Positions 33,940 through 44,860 of a DNA stretch of 64,000 nt are shown piece after piece. Under the pieces are notes generated by a model. It was not told the DNA's origin and ran no database searches. It saw only the letters and a program-made list of their open reading frames with translations. The stretch's first letter is position 1, and every line of letters begins with the position of its first letter. The translations under genes were made by a program, and so were the position numbers. This stretch comes from Opitutaceae bacterium (GTDB taxonomy: Bacteria > Verrucomicrobiota > Verrucomicrobiia > Opitutales > Opitutaceae), in assembly GCA_016794625.1 (NCBI GenBank), contig JAEUGY010000037.1:124001-188000 (forward strand). The letters run 5' to 3'.

Positions 33940-34260
33940 GGGCAAACAGGAGGTTGCGATCGTCGGACGGTTCCGTCGCCTGTGGCCCGCTCTCAAAAGA
34001 GCCTGCCACGGGGCGGCGGAGGAGGTGGTGAGAGTTCGATACGTGGCCCGGGTGCGAGAAGGAAAGGAGGAGCCGACTGGACGGGGACGAGAGTAGGGCA
34101 TGGGACCGGGCGCAGCTCCTCGTTTTTTGCGAAAGAGTACGTCCCGTTTGTGAGGACCTCGACCGACAGGGGGAGCGGCGCCTACGTTTTTGCCCATCGG
34201 ACCCGCGTGAAGATTGGAGTTTTCAATTCCGGGCTGTCGTATATCGTTCCCGGCAACCCC
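33940..34260. other. Divergent intergenic region, no gene seen
   Basis: Between oadG (- strand) and a small + strand gene. No convincing promoter, hairpin or repeat was recognised. A GTG at 34207 could extend the following gene upstream into this region. Confidence 0.35.
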
Positions 34261-34545
34261 ATGAATTTTTCCCACTTTCTGCGGATTGAACGGGATGCGG
34301 AGGGTCGTCCTTCCACCCATCATGTGGTGCATACGCACGATCCGAAGTTCTCGCTCGAGCTGCTCCCCGACGGTGAGGCTCCGAACAAGATTGGCCAGGG
34401 CGTGATCAAGCGTATCCGCGTGCCGAATTCATGGGCGGGCGATTACGGCCAGTATGCAAAGCTGATCACCGCGGCGCAGGAGTTCTTCAATCGTTCCTTC
34501 GCGGAGCCGGCCGCCAAGTCAGAGACCCGCCGGTTCAAAGCCTGA
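34261..34545 (+). CDS. Small protein of unknown function
   Basis: A 94-aa product from ATG 34261; a GTG at 34207 would add 18 residues (VKIGVFNSGLSYIVPGNP). No family was recognised. The sequence has balanced composition and codon use (MNFSHFLRIERDAEGRPSTH, FSLELLPDGEAPNKIGQGVI, KLITAAQEFFNRSF), with no signal peptide or membrane helix, suggesting a soluble cytoplasmic protein. It stands alone between oadG (divergent) and a repeat cluster. Confidence 0.6.
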   Translation: MNFSHFLRIERDAEGRPSTHHVVHTHDPKFSLELLPDGEAPNKIGQGVIKRIRVPNSWAGDYGQYAKLITAAQEFFNRSFAEPAAKSETRRFKA

Positions 34546-34564
34546 AACCAGCCCCTAGGGGGCT

Positions 34565-34750
34565 GGAATGACGAATGACGAATTCCGAATGACGAATGGA
34601 CCCGCCCCGCGGGCGGGAAGTTCGAAGGGCGAAGAGTGAAGGGCGAAAGCTCGGAAATTCCGAATCACTTCAGCGTTAAAAGTTCGGCGTTCAGCGTTGA
34701 GCGTTTCCTCTCCCCTTCCTGTAGGGCCGTCCCTTGCGGACGTGCCTGGG
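34565..34750. repeat. Composite repeat E-D-C
   Basis: Three repeat families lie in series: family E tandem AATGACG units (34565-34601), family D (34623-34712; GAAGGGCGAAGAGTGAAG then CAGCGTTAAAAGTT), and family C (34719-34750; CTGTAGGGCCGTCCCTTGCG). D followed at once by C recurs at 41858-41977. Confidence 0.78.
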
Positions 34751-34766
34751 ATTGCAGCCTCGGCGC

Positions 34767-35141
34767 TCAGAGCAGCTTCCAGGCGAGGGAGAGCAGGGAG
34801 ATGTGCATGCCCACCCGGATGGCTCCTTCGAGCGTCAGGGTGACGAGTACCCACTTCAAGGCGCAGCCGCGGCGGATTGCGTATCCGATCATCGATGTCA
34901 CCAACATGCAGACGACCTGTCCAGTGCCGAAGCGCAGGGGCAGGAGGGTCACCATCCAGACCCAGTGCGTGAGGATACCCACACTCCAACAAAACGCCAG
35001 GCCCTCGCTCATCTCCTGGGTGCGCGGGTCGAATCCCCGCTCGATTTGTTTCACCCCGAGGTAGCGCTCGGCCAGCACGAGCTGCACCAACTCCAGCACG
35101 AGCAGGAGAGGCGACAGGAAGATCAGGATCGGAGGGGACAT
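34767..35141 (-). CDS. Small polytopic membrane protein
   Basis: Function unknown, 124 aa from ATG 35141. Four hydrophobic segments are visible (PPILIFLSPLLLVLELVQLV; SVGILTHWVWMVTLLPL; VVCMLVTSMIGYAI; LKWVLVTLTLEGAIRVGM). A basic/acidic loop (ERYLGVKQIERGFDPRTQEM) follows helix 1. It starts 28 bases after the stop of gamma-glutamyltransferase on the same strand, so co-transcription is likely. Confidence 0.72.
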   Translation of the reverse strand: MSPPILIFLSPLLLVLELVQLVLAERYLGVKQIERGFDPRTQEMSEGLAFCWSVGILTHWVWMVTLLPLRFGTGQVVCMLVTSMIGYAIRRGCALKWVLVTLTLEGAIRVGMHISLLSLAWKLL

Positions 35142-35169
35142 GGCCGGGTCGGCTCCGGGTCCGGGCGGC

Positions 35170-36969
35170 TCAGTAGCCGATGGCGGCGGAGTCGGGGCTG
35201 CGGAGGTCGTTTGCCCCGAGCCGGCGTCCGGTCTGCGGGTCAATCAGGATGGTCTCTCCGTCCCCCCAGCTGCGCGCCGCGGCCTCGGGGTCGTTTGGAT
35301 ACAGCTTGCGGTTGGTCAGACGGTGGCCCTTGGATTCCAGGAGGCGCTGGGTGTCGCGCGAGGTGAGAAACGGCTCGCAGTCGATGCTGTCGGGCATCCA
35401 CTGATGGTGAAACCGGGGAGCGTCGACCGCCTGGGTCGCGCTCATGCCGTGGTCGATCACATGGGTGATGATGAGCAGGGTCGTATTGATGATGGTGGGA
35501 CCGCCCGGACTGCCGGTGATGACGAAAGGCTTGTTGTCCTTGACCACAATCGTCGGGGTCATGGAGGACAGGGGGCGCTTTCCTGGGGCGATCGCGTTGG
35601 CCGGGCCCTGGAGCAGGCCGAACATGTTCTTCACGCCGACTTTGGAGGTGAAGTCGTCCATTTCGTTGTTCAGCAGGAAACCCGTACCGGTCACCGTGAC
35701 GCCGTTCCCAAAAAGTCCGTTGAGGGTATAGGTGGTGCTGACGGCGTTGCCCGCGGCGTCGATGACCGAATAGTGGGTGGTTTCCGCCGATCCGGCGGGC
35801 GGGGAAGCGGGATGCCCCGTCGGGGGCGAGGTCGCAACCAAGCCGGCCGGCCGGCCTGCGGACAGGCCCTCGCTGGGCGTGGCGCGTTCGGGAGAAAACG
35901 ACGTCATCAAACCGCGCGCGTAGGCGGGGTCGATCAAGCCGGCGGTGGGAACCGTGACAAAGTCGGGGTCGCCGAGGAACTCGGCCCGGTCGCGGAAGGC
36001 TCGGCGCATGACTTCGGCGAAGAGATGAATCTTGGCGGCGGAGTTGTGTCCGAGCGACGCCACATCGTGCGGCTCGAGCATGGCGAGCATCTGCAGCAGG
36101 GCGATGCCGCCGGAGCTCGGGGGAGGCATGGTCAGGATTTCGTGTCCCCGGTACGTCCCGCGCAGCACCGGCCGTTCCAGCGCCCGGTAGGCGCGCAGGT
36201 CCGCGGAGGTGATGAGACCGCCGTGTCTCGCCATGTCCTCCGCGATCAGGCGTGCCGTCTCTCCTTCGTAGAATTCCCGGGGGCCTTCCTTTTGCAGCCG
36301 GGCGAACGTCTGGCCGAGGTCGGCCTGCACCCAACGTTCGCCGACCTTCGGCAGTGCGCCATTGCGAAGGAAGACGCGTCGCGATTCTGGAAATGAGGCG
36401 AGCAAACGTTCGCTCCCGCGCAGGTCGCGCGCCAGGCCCTGGGTCATGGGGAAGCCCTCCGCGGCGAGTCGCCGGGCGGGCTCAACCACCTCGGCCCAGC
36501 TGACCTTGCCCGAACCGTGTTTTTCGAGGGCGAGGGCAAACCCGGCGATGGTGCCCGGCACCCCGGCGGCGAGGTAACCGTGGGTGGAACGTCCGGGAAC
36601 GACGGTCCCCGAGGCGTCGAGGTACATGTCCGGCGTGGCCCCGGAGGGAGCCCGTTCCCGGAAGTCGATCACGATGGCCCGGCCGTCGGCGTGCCGGATG
36701 ACCATGAAACCGCCGCCGCCGATGTTACCGGCGCGCGGATAGGTGACGGTGAGCGCCAGTCCCGTGGCAATGCTCGCATCGACCGCATTGCCGCCTCGGC
36801 GCAGGATCTCCAGCCCGGCTTCGGAGGCGAGTCGGCTGGCGGAGGCAACCATCGCCCCACTCGACTCGGTGGGAAGCCGTTGGGCCCGGCCTGTCAGGGG
36901 CGACATCAGGAGGGCGGGGATCACCAGCACGGCGAGGCGGAACAACCCGGCGCGACGGAATTTTGGCAT
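35170..36969 (-). CDS. ggt: Gamma-glutamyltransferase
   Basis: Periplasmic enzyme that hydrolyses or transfers the gamma-glutamyl group of glutathione. From ATG 36969 it is 599 aa, with a signal peptide (hydrophobic about residues 9-27). The catalytic Thr of the TTHYSV motif is residue 397, where self-cleavage forms the small subunit. Other conserved stretches: GGNAVDASIATGLALTV, GNIGGGGFMVI, PPPSSGGIALLQMLAMLEP, PLSSMTPTIV, GSPGGPTIIN. An insertion with Pro/Gly just before the catalytic Thr lengthens the linker. Confidence 0.95.
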   Translation of the reverse strand: MPKFRRAGLFRLAVLVIPALLMSPLTGRAQRLPTESSGAMVASASRLASEAGLEILRRGGNAVDASIATGLALTVTYPRAGNIGGGGFMVIRHADGRAIVIDFRERAPSGATPDMYLDASGTVVPGRSTHGYLAAGVPGTIAGFALALEKHGSGKVSWAEVVEPARRLAAEGFPMTQGLARDLRGSERLLASFPESRRVFLRNGALPKVGERWVQADLGQTFARLQKEGPREFYEGETARLIAEDMARHGGLITSADLRAYRALERPVLRGTYRGHEILTMPPPSSGGIALLQMLAMLEPHDVASLGHNSAAKIHLFAEVMRRAFRDRAEFLGDPDFVTVPTAGLIDPAYARGLMTSFSPERATPSEGLSAGRPAGLVATSPPTGHPASPPAGSAETTHYSVIDAAGNAVSTTYTLNGLFGNGVTVTGTGFLLNNEMDDFTSKVGVKNMFGLLQGPANAIAPGKRPLSSMTPTIVVKDNKPFVITGSPGGPTIINTTLLIITHVIDHGMSATQAVDAPRFHHQWMPDSIDCEPFLTSRDTQRLLESKGHRLTNRKLYPNDPEAAARSWGDGETILIDPQTGRRLGANDLRSPDSAAIGY

Positions 36970-37083
36970 GCTTGCCTTCAATGATCGACGGCCCGCCAAA
37001 GGCAACCCCGGGAACAGCACGGGCGGAAGGCGCTGTTTCCGCCATTTACCTTGGGGCCGGGGTCCTTCAGGATGGTTCTCTCC

Positions 37084-37905
37084 ATGAACCTTTCCGTCGG
37101 GTGTACCCTTGCTTACGATGTGCTGTCACCCACTGCGAACTTCACCTTCAACCTGCTCGCCAATCGAGATCCCCACCAACACCTGGAGGAGGAGGAAATC
37201 CGGCTGAAACCCGAGATTCCCATTGGCGAGCGCACGGCGACGTCGAAGGGCAATCGGGTCTTTCGGGTCGAGGTGCCGACCGGGCCTTTCGAGGTTTCGT
37301 ATCAAGCCACGGTCGAGGTGAACCGCCCGGCGGCGCCCGCGGAGGTGCGGCCCGACAATCCCGGCCGCCTGCCGCTGACGGTGCTGACGTACCTGTTGCC
37401 GAGTCGCTACTGCGAGAGTGACCGCTTTTCGCCCATTGCCTGGGATCTGTTTGGCAAGATTCCGAACCGGGCGGACCAGGTGCGAGAGATCTGTCGCTGG
37501 GTCGACGCGACGCTCACCTACGACCCTGCTGCGACGGACTCGCGGACGTCGGCGTGGGATGTGTGGCAGATCCGCAAGGGGGTCTGCCGGGACTATGCGC
37601 ATCTTGCGATCGCGCTCTGCCGGGCCTTGTCGATCCCCACGCGCTATGTCGGCGGGTACGCCCTCGGACTTGATCCCATGGATTTCCATGCCTGCTTTGA
37701 GGCCTACCTCGGCGGCCAATGGTACCTCTTCGATCCCACCGATCAGCTGGCGCCGGACCACGTGGTCGTGATCGCACGCGGGCGCGATGCCGCCAATGCG
37801 GCCCTGACCACGATCTTCGGCCGGGTGACCGCCCGCGCCGTCCGAGTCACCTGCCGAGAAGTGCCGCCCACCCAGGAAGAAGCGTCCGACACGAACTCGG
37901 CCTAA
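37084..37905 (+). CDS. Transglutaminase-like cysteine protease-fold protein
   Basis: Predicted transglutaminase-superfamily enzyme of 273 aa. An N-terminal beta region is followed by the catalytic domain with Cys (RKGVCRDYAHLAIALCRAL), His (DPMDFHACFEAYL) and Asp (WYLFDPTDQLAPDHVVVIAR). No signal peptide is seen. The start at ATG 37084 fits the family N-terminus (MNLSVGCTLAYDV); ATG 37072 and TTG 37051 are alternatives. It is divergent from ggt, which could share regulation. The substrate is unknown. Confidence 0.88.
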   Translation: MNLSVGCTLAYDVLSPTANFTFNLLANRDPHQHLEEEEIRLKPEIPIGERTATSKGNRVFRVEVPTGPFEVSYQATVEVNRPAAPAEVRPDNPGRLPLTVLTYLLPSRYCESDRFSPIAWDLFGKIPNRADQVREICRWVDATLTYDPAATDSRTSAWDVWQIRKGVCRDYAHLAIALCRALSIPTRYVGGYALGLDPMDFHACFEAYLGGQWYLFDPTDQLAPDHVVVIARGRDAANAALTTIFGRVTARAVRVTCREVPPTQEEASDTNSA

Positions 37906-37960
37906 GGGTTTTGGATCGAGCTCCCGGCCCCTCTCCGTCATCTGCCGAAGTACGTGCCCA

Positions 37961-37986
37961 TTGTAGGCGGCCTCGCCGAGGCCGCG
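37961..37986. repeat. Family B palindrome
   Basis: TTGTAGGCGGCCTCGCCGAG followed by GCCGCG, an imperfect hairpin (GCGGCCTC with GAGGCCGC). It lies 74 bases before family A copy 4. Another B unit follows that copy at 38181. Confidence 0.8.
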
Positions 37987-38059
37987 TAGGAGCGTCAACG
38001 CCGCAGAATGATCCGAAGAAGAAGCCCGTGCAGCAGTAAAAACCGCGGCTCAGGTTCGG

Positions 38060-38166
38060 TGGAGGGCGCCGCTCCGTCGGCGCCGGTTGGACGTCGCGGA
38101 TACCAAATCGACCGGGCGTAGTGGTTCGTAGACCGGTCCCTGGCGTCGACGGAGCGACGCCCTCCA
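38060..38166. repeat. Family A palindromic repeat pair, copy 4
   Basis: The arms lie at 38060-38084 and 38142-38166. The spacer shares GGGCGTAGTGGTTCG-like sequence with the copy at 14424. The element is nested between two family B units. Confidence 0.9.
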
Positions 38167-38180
38167 ACTCAGCGCGTGCC

Positions 38181-38228
38181 CGTTGGAGGTGGCCTCGCCG
38201 AGGCCGCGACGGGACCACCGGTCCCGCC
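38181..38228. repeat. Family B palindrome, long form
   Basis: CGTTGGAGGTGGCCTCGCCG, then AGGCCGCGACGGGACC and a second hairpin (CGGGACC with GGTCCCG). The same two-hairpin form occurs at 59225. A diverged hairpin at 38263-38294 (TCCCAG...CTGGGA) may terminate the following - strand gene. Confidence 0.78.
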
Positions 38229-38308
38229 GCATTCGTCTCTCTTAACGAACGCCGCCGCGCCATCCCAGCGTGATGGGTAATCCATCCACTGGGACGGCGG
38301 GCGGGGTG

Positions 38309-40768
<2,460 letters not shown>

Positions 40769-40997
40769 ACGGGGTTTTGAGGCTGAAAAAACGATGTTGC
40801 CGGACAGCCCCGGGGGCGAGCCAAAAGCCCCCGGGCAGGGCGCGGTCAGCCGTGGAGTTGCTGAAAATTCAGGCCCCGCGCCGGGGCGGTGCGCCCGGCG
40901 GGGATACGCGCATCGTCTCCCTCGGAGGCCTTGGGGAAACCGCGTTGAAAAATCGCAGTATCCCTTCTGTTACCACGAAGAGGTCGGATGAATTGCG
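40769..40997 (-). other. Leader region of hppA with GC-rich hairpin
   Basis: CCCGGGGGC (40809-40817) pairs with GCCCCCGGG (40827-40835) about 40 bases upstream of the hppA start. Reading the - strand, a T run follows about 15 bases later. It may be the terminator of the upstream glycosyltransferase gene or a structured hppA leader. No known riboswitch was recognised. Confidence 0.4.
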
Positions 40998-41783
40998 CTA
41001 CTTCTTGACCCGCGAACCCGGACGGTCCGCGTCCGGGGTGAGGTTGAGGGTTCGTCGCAGCACCCAGCAGAAGGCGAGGGTGTCGAGGAACGGGTAGATG
41101 GCCATGACCTTGAACGTGTAGTTTGCCACGCCCGCCACCCGCGCGCGGTGGGCGACGGGTACCTCGCGGACCCGCCATCCGCCGGAGACAGCGCAGGCGG
41201 GGATGAAGGAGTAGAGGGTGCGCAAGGGCAGGAGCGAGGCGCAGACCTCGCGTCGGAAGAGGCGCAGGGCGCAGCCGCTGTCGCTCACGCCGTCCCGGAG
41301 CAGCGTCCGGCGAACACCGTTGGCGATGCGCGACATGATCTTTCGTCCCAACGAGTCCTTCCGGCCCTGCCGGGCGCCGACGAGCATGTCGGCCTCCTCG
41401 CGGCGGGCCCAGAGTTTGGCCAGTTCGCCCGGAGGATTCTGGCCGTCGCCATCGAGGGTCGCGATCCACGGAGCCTGGGTCCGTTCCAGTCCGCGCCAGA
41501 GTGCGACGGCCTGGCCGCGATTGCGGGGAAGCCGGATCACCTGCACGGCGGGCCAGTCGCGGGCGGCGGCTTCGAGCGTGGCGAGGGTGGCGTCGGTGCT
41601 GCCGTCGTCGACGGCGAGGACCTCGGTGGTGAGCTTCAGTCCTTCCACCGTGGTGCGCAGTTCGGCGAGGAGAGGGGGGATGTTGGGGGCTTCGTTATAG
41701 AAGGGGATGACCACGCTCAGATCCGGCCGGGAGGCCGTGGACAGGCCGGCGGACGAGGAAGGGAGCAAAGGGGCAGGGCTCAT
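40998..41783 (-). CDS. Family 2 glycosyltransferase, polyprenyl-phosphate type
   Basis: GT2-fold enzyme of 261 aa from ATG 41783. Sugar-nucleotide and metal motifs are visible: LSVVIPFYNEAPNIPPLLAE, VLAVDDGSTDAT, LPRNRGQAVALWRGLER, ATLDGDGQNPP (metal-binding DGD/DxD region), then RVAGVANYTFKVMAIYPF. It resembles dolichyl/polyprenyl-phosphate mannose or glucose transferases. A C-terminal hydrophobic segment follows, but not the two-helix membrane anchor typical of ArnC-like enzymes. Confidence 0.87.
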   Translation of the reverse strand: MSPAPLLPSSSAGLSTASRPDLSVVIPFYNEAPNIPPLLAELRTTVEGLKLTTEVLAVDDGSTDATLATLEAAARDWPAVQVIRLPRNRGQAVALWRGLERTQAPWIATLDGDGQNPPGELAKLWARREEADMLVGARQGRKDSLGRKIMSRIANGVRRTLLRDGVSDSGCALRLFRREVCASLLPLRTLYSFIPACAVSGGWRVREVPVAHRARVAGVANYTFKVMAIYPFLDTLAFCWVLRRTLNLTPDADRPGSRVKK

Positions 41784-41857
41784 CGGCGGGAGCCAGAGGG
41801 AAACGCAATCCAAGCCCGAAGTCAAAGACCGGCGGTGGGCACCGCGGGGCGGTGAAG

Positions 41858-42064
41858 TGCGAAGGGCGAAGAGTGAAGTTCGAAATTCAGCGTTAAAAGT
41901 TGGGCGTTCCGCGTTCAGCGTTCCCCGTTTCCATTGTAGGGCCGGCCCTCGCGGCCGCGCCTGGCGCCGAAAACGTGACGCTCAGCGCAACCGAGGCGTG
42001 CCCGCGCGGGGCAGCCCTACAATGGACGTGGTCCCGGCGCGGCCTCAACGAGGCCGCCTACAGC
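41858..42064. repeat. Composite repeat D-C-C-B
   Basis: Family D (41858-41930), then a family C pair in inverted orientation (41931-41977 and 41991-42025), then an inverted family B unit (42038-42064; GCGGCCTCAACGAGGCCGCC). It fills the gap between the glycosyltransferase and the FAD oxidoreductase. No gene was seen in 41784-42074. Confidence 0.82.
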
Positions 42065-42074
42065 GGCGGTGGCT

Positions 42075-43400
42075 TCAGGCGGTGGCGAAGGGCCAGGGGT
42101 CGCGGTCGAGCAGCAGTCCGCTCAGGGTGACGGCGCTGAGGAAGGCGTCTTCGTGGAATCCGTAGCGATGGTAGCTTCCGGCGAAATAGGTTTCCGTCGT
42201 ACCCCGGGCCGCTTGGTTGAGGCGCGGCAGCTCGGTCTGGGCCTGCACCGCACCGAGGCTGAAGAGCGGGTGGGTGTAATCGATGCGTTTCAACACCCGG
42301 GCCGGGTCGATGGACTCGGGACGTCCGATGGTGACAAAGTAGTTCTCCCGGTCGCTGACCTTCTGCAGCCGGTTCATCCAGTAGTGCGTTGCCGTGGAGA
42401 TGCCTCCCTCCGGCCCCCGGGCGATTTCATAGTTCCAAGACGCCCACGCGAGGCGCGTGCGGGGCATGACCCGGGCGTCGGTGTGCAGCGTGGCTACATT
42501 TGCCTGATACTTGAACTCACCGAGGACCGCGGTTTCCTGCGGAGTCGGGTTCACCAGCAGGCGGAGGGCTTCATCCCCATGGGTGGCGAGGATGACACGG
42601 TCAAACGTCTGGGCGCTGCCAAGGTCGGTCATGACCGTGACGCCCTGGGGTGTGCGCACGATGCGCCGGGCGCGGTCGCCCAGCCGGATGCGGTCGCGCC
42701 AGGGGGCGGTCAATCGCTTCACGTACTCCCGGGAGCCACCGGTCACGGTGCGCCAGGGGTGCTGGGTGCTCAGGCCGAGGAAGCCATGGTTGTGGAAGAA
42801 GCGCAGCAACGTCGCCGCCGGGAACGACAGCATCTGATCCGGCGGCGTGCTCCAGACCGCCGAACTCATGGGAACGAGGTAAAGGTTGAAAAAGTCCTCC
42901 CCGTAACCCCGTTGCCGGACGTATTCGCCCAGGGTCAGCCGGCCGGTTTCCGGGCGATCGAGGGCGGCCACGGCCTCCCGATTGAACCGGTTGATGGAGG
43001 ACAACATGCGCAGGAATCTCAGGCTGAGCAGGTTCTTGCGCTGGGCGAACAGGTGATTCAGGGACGAACCGCAGAACTCAATGTCCTCGGCCGTATGTTT
43101 GACCGCGAACGACATGTCCGTGGGCTGGGTCGGGACCTGAAGTTCGCGAAACAGCCGGGTCAGCAACGGGTAGGTCACCTCGTTGTAGACCATGAATCCC
43201 GTGTCGATGGGCACCGTCCGGGCCGTTGCGCCCAGACCGGTGCGCGGATCCACCGGCAGCGGTTCGCGGATTTCGACGGTGTTGGTATGTCCTCCGACAT
43301 ACCCCGCCTGTTCGAAGACCGTGACCGTATGGTGCGGATGGAGAAAGTGAGCGCAGCCGAGACCGGCGATACCGGACCCGATGATGGCGAGACTGGACAT
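42075..43400 (-). CDS. NAD/FAD-binding amine-oxidase-like flavoprotein
   Basis: Flavoprotein of 441 aa (COG2907-like). The N-terminus has the FAD dinucleotide fold (SSLAIIGSGIAGLGCAHFLH). DTGFMVYNEVTYPLLTRLF, EFCGSSLNHLFAQRKNL, VPMSSAVWSTPPDQMLSFPA and a C-terminal FAD contact (ETYFAGSYHRYGFHEDAFLS) are typical. Relatives usually sit beside cyclopropane-fatty-acid synthase and DUF1365 genes. Here it follows a fatty acid desaturase, consistent with a role in lipid modification. ATG 43400 removes a non-homologous extension. Confidence 0.87.
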   Translation of the reverse strand: MSSLAIIGSGIAGLGCAHFLHPHHTVTVFEQAGYVGGHTNTVEIREPLPVDPRTGLGATARTVPIDTGFMVYNEVTYPLLTRLFRELQVPTQPTDMSFAVKHTAEDIEFCGSSLNHLFAQRKNLLSLRFLRMLSSINRFNREAVAALDRPETGRLTLGEYVRQRGYGEDFFNLYLVPMSSAVWSTPPDQMLSFPAATLLRFFHNHGFLGLSTQHPWRTVTGGSREYVKRLTAPWRDRIRLGDRARRIVRTPQGVTVMTDLGSAQTFDRVILATHGDEALRLLVNPTPQETAVLGEFKYQANVATLHTDARVMPRTRLAWASWNYEIARGPEGGISTATHYWMNRLQKVSDRENYFVTIGRPESIDPARVLKRIDYTHPLFSLGAVQAQTELPRLNQAARGTTETYFAGSYHRYGFHEDAFLSAVTLSGLLLDRDPWPFATA

Positions 43401-43471
43401 GGAAGAAACGCGGGCCGGAAAGCGCCCGACCGGGACCGGACACGGTGGCCGGACGCTGACCCGCACCAGAC

Positions 43472-44707
43472 TTACGCGTGGGGGGCTTGATCGGACGCAG
43501 CGGAGGGCGTCTGGCGGGCGTTCAATTCGTGGGCGAGCTCCGACACATCCTTATGCACGGCAGGACCGTCTGCCTTCTTCGGCATTTGGTTGCCGGCGGC
43601 GTTGACCGTCGCCACCGCGATCGCGGCGGCGGCCGGGATGACATGCTTCAAAGCGGAGTGCGGGTGTTCGTTCCGGGCGCGGGCTGCAGTTTCGGCCGCG
43701 GCCACCGAGGCGGCGTGTTCCGCGCGGGCCCCTTCTTCCAGCACCGACTGAGGAACGTCCTTGAGTCCCCAGATGAAGCCGGTCCACGAGAGCACCTTCA
43801 GGCCATAATAGGTCGGATCGATTTCCCACCAATAGAACCCGTTGCGCGTGCTCGACTGATAGCGGTGATGATTGTTGTGCCAGCCTTCACCCAGGGTGAT
43901 GATCGCGAGGATGAAACTGTTGCGGGAATCGTCCTCGGTCTTGAACCGACGACGCCCCATCAGATGCGCCATCGAGTTGATGCAGGCCGTGCCGTGGAAC
44001 AGCACCGTGGTGCTGACAAAGAAGGCCCAGACCAACATCTGCCAGCCATTGGTTCCGAGCCCCGGGGCGAACGTCTCCAGACCGACCCCGACAAAGTAGA
44101 TCGAGATGGCAAACAGGATCGGAACCACCAGGTCGAACCGGTTCATCCAGACCAGTTCCGGGAACTTCGCGAGGTCCTTGATCTTGGTGTAATCCGTTGG
44201 AAAATTGCGGCGGCTGGTGATCCAGCCAATGTGGGACCACAGAAAGCCGTGCACATGCGGTGAATGGGCGTCTTCCGGACCATCGGAGTGCAGATGGTGA
44301 TGCCGATGGTGGTAGGCCCACCAGAGCGAGCCGCGCTGCACCGTGGTGCCAGCGAACACGGCGAGCAAAAACTGACCGAACCGCGAGGTGGAGTAGGTCT
44401 TATGCGAAAAGTAGCGATGATGGATCCCCGTCACCGCGAACATGCGGATGAAATAGAGGGCGACCGCCGACCAGACCGCGACCGGGCTCCAACCCACCCA
44501 GATCACGCCCAGACAGCCCGCATGCAAAAAGACGAAAGGCATGACCCGGATCCAATCCACCTTGTCCGGCTCGTTTCGCATCTTGTCCGCCCCTCCCGGA
44601 CAGTGATCCGAATCGATCCATTGGATCAGGGCCGCAGCAACACGGCTCAACAGGGATGGGCGGGAGGAGACAACTTCAGACACAGCCATGATAGAGACGC
44701 TCAACAT
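43472..44707 (-). CDS. Acyl-CoA (delta-9 type) fatty acid desaturase
   Basis: Membrane di-iron desaturase. The three His boxes are intact: HHRYFSH, HHRHHH and EGWHNNHH. Hydrophobic helices occur between them. The C-terminal tail (about 80 residues) is Ala/His-rich and not typical of the family. Start options are TTG 44743, ATG 44722, ATG 44707 (GGGAG upstream, chosen) and ATG 44689. It is 71 bases upstream of the flavoprotein gene on the same strand. Confidence 0.92.
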   Translation of the reverse strand: MLSVSIMAVSEVVSSRPSLLSRVAAALIQWIDSDHCPGGADKMRNEPDKVDWIRVMPFVFLHAGCLGVIWVGWSPVAVWSAVALYFIRMFAVTGIHHRYFSHKTYSTSRFGQFLLAVFAGTTVQRGSLWWAYHHRHHHLHSDGPEDAHSPHVHGFLWSHIGWITSRRNFPTDYTKIKDLAKFPELVWMNRFDLVVPILFAISIYFVGVGLETFAPGLGTNGWQMLVWAFFVSTTVLFHGTACINSMAHLMGRRRFKTEDDSRNSFILAIITLGEGWHNNHHRYQSSTRNGFYWWEIDPTYYGLKVLSWTGFIWGLKDVPQSVLEEGARAEHAASVAAAETAARARNEHPHSALKHVIPAAAAIAVATVNAAGNQMPKKADGPAVHKDVSELAHELNARQTPSAASDQAPHA

Positions 44708-44860
44708 CGGACTCCCGGCCATCGACGCAAGCGGAGTTTTCAATTAGGCAGGGTCCGGCCGCCAGAATTTCTCGTAGAACGAAAGGCGCAGAAGGAAACA
44801 CGGACCGGCACCGCCGCTGTGCGCTTGCCTCGGACACCGGGTCGCGGAAGCTGGCGGGGC

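Noticed and set aside
33547..34206. Upstream extension of the small + strand gene at 34261
   Set aside because: It is antisense to oadG and its leader, with Arg/Gly-rich composition; only the part after 34207 looks like protein.
42069..43490. Long + strand open frame opposite the flavoprotein
   Set aside because: The - strand encodes clear FAD motifs; the + strand frame has low-complexity composition typical of antisense shadows.
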